Source: Selenomonas sp. TAMA-11512
Lineage (GTDB): Bacteria; Bacillota; Negativicutes; Selenomonadales; Selenomonadaceae
Direction of reading: 5' to 3'
DNA: 64,000 nucleotides
Assembly: GCF_037076525.1 (NCBI RefSeq)
Contig: NZ_AP029018.1
Location: 806,001 to 870,000, forward strand
A model generated the notes under the pieces. It was not told where the DNA came from and ran no database searches. It was given only the letters and a program-made list of their open reading frames with translations. Position numbers and translations under genes: made by a program. Below are positions 63,608 through 64,000 of this stretch, one piece after another (the stretch's first letter is position 1; every line of letters starts with the position of its first letter).

Positions 63608-64000
63608 GCACAAGTCTGAGAAAAGCCTCATGCTTTGACAAATTCAACAGCTGGGTTATCATCACGGCGGCGGCTTTGATACTGATCCTTGTGTTTATCA
63701 TCTATCCCTTTTCCGTACTGGTCATTCATTCAGTCCTTACGAATACGGGGGAGATTTCCTTTGCCAATTACCTTGTTTTTTTTCGGAGCGGCTACTACAT
63801 GCAGACGCTCTTTAACAGCTTTCTGGTCTCTTTTTCGGCGAGCATTTTGGCGCTTCTCATCGGCGTGCCTGTTGCCTACTTCCTGGCAAGGTATCGTATT
63901 CGCGGCAAGTCCGTGATCGACCATCTCTTTATTCTGGCAATGCTGTCGCCTCCCTTTATCGGCGCGTATTCGTGGATCGTGCTCCTGGGACGGGCGGGTT
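63604..64000 (+). CDS. ABC transporter permease, 5' part (FbpB-like)
   Basis: The first 132 codons of an inner-membrane permease, cut by the window edge. It begins [19 protein letters not shown], followed by a first helix (ALILILVFIIYPFSVLVIHS) and a helix pair around LFNSFLVSFSASILALLIG and VPVAYFLARYRIRGKS, the start of the binding-protein-dependent transport domain. The ATG overlaps the ATPase stop. FbpB-type proteins are usually fused two-domain permeases of over 500 residues, so more sequence is expected outside. Confidence 0.9.
   Translation, partial: MSTSLRKASCFDKFNSWVIITAAALILILVFIIYPFSVLVIHSVLTNTGEISFANYLVFFRSGYYMQTLFNSFLVSFSASILALLIGVPVAYFLARYRIRGKSVIDHLFILAMLSPPFIGAYSWIVLLGRAG

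Overview
The window looks like ordinary core chromosome of an anaerobic diderm Firmicute, most likely a Selenomonas-like member of the Negativicutes. Gene order is of the Gram-positive type (SRP RNA-dnaX-ybaB-recR-bofA, cdaA-cdaR-glmM, smc-ftsY, sepF-proC-ylmH-lspA-rluD-pyrR). It occurs together with TAXI-type TRAP transport, Na+-pumping decarboxylase subunits, an anaerobic cobaltochelatase and a UbiD/UbiA pair of the menaquinone type. The DNA is GC-rich with strong third-position bias, so long antisense frames are frequent and were ignored. The genus is an inference; no 16S gene is present.

Layout. 1-5160: end of a UbiD decarboxylase, a UbiA prenyltransferase, then the one-carbon set folD-fhs-metF. 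5221-6054: nfo on the minus strand. 6177-7761: a complete ISLre2-type insertion sequence with 9-bp target duplications. 7879-14028: a reduced NCS2-like permease, a secreted glucosaminidase, an ABC-F ATPase, a UbiB-type kinase, aroH and ridA. 14296-18077: hexuronate genes uxuA, uxuB and a zinc alcohol dehydrogenase. 18345-20524: map and a DEAD-box helicase. 20826-25874: tRNA-Ser, SRP RNA, dnaX, ybaB, recR, bofA and an MFS transporter. 26049-27394: an HxlR regulator island. 27550-30960: a TAXI-TRAP uptake system (minus). 31157-36598: comEA-comEC, a Y-family polymerase with a YolD-like partner, and a DUF1232 protein. 36808-43992: the c-di-AMP/GlmM operon, cbiK, and Na+-decarboxylase gamma and beta subunits. 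44060-45240: an NAD(P)-binding protein with tiny upstream ORFs, divergent from a TetR stub. 45422-57909: smc, ftsY, then a long RodZ-like-nrdR-radical SAM-yggS-sepF-proC-ylmH-lspA-rluD-pyrR run. 58024-59653: a HAD phosphatase and an amidohydrolase. 59887-61163: decayed IS630-like and IS200-like DNA. 61260-64000: an iron-type ABC importer, cut by the window edge.

How genes work together. folD, fhs and metF interconvert formate, formyl-, methylene- and methyl-THF. ComEA and ComEC form the DNA-uptake core. CdaA/CdaR make and control c-di-AMP beside GlmM, which feeds peptidoglycan. SRP RNA and FtsY belong to the same membrane-targeting route. SMC, SepF and the RodZ-like protein serve chromosome organisation, division and shape.

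I did not find a CRISPR array, a prophage or an obvious new defence system. The least explained items are: a family of short terminal-inverted-repeat elements (at least five copies, 33 to about 168 bp) sitting at gene ends; a truncated NCS2-like permease and an lspA that both lack a normal start codon; a TetR remnant whose promoter and operator survive opposite two coupled tiny ORFs, one with an in-frame amber codon; and a 21-bp perfect palindrome at the HxlR promoter.
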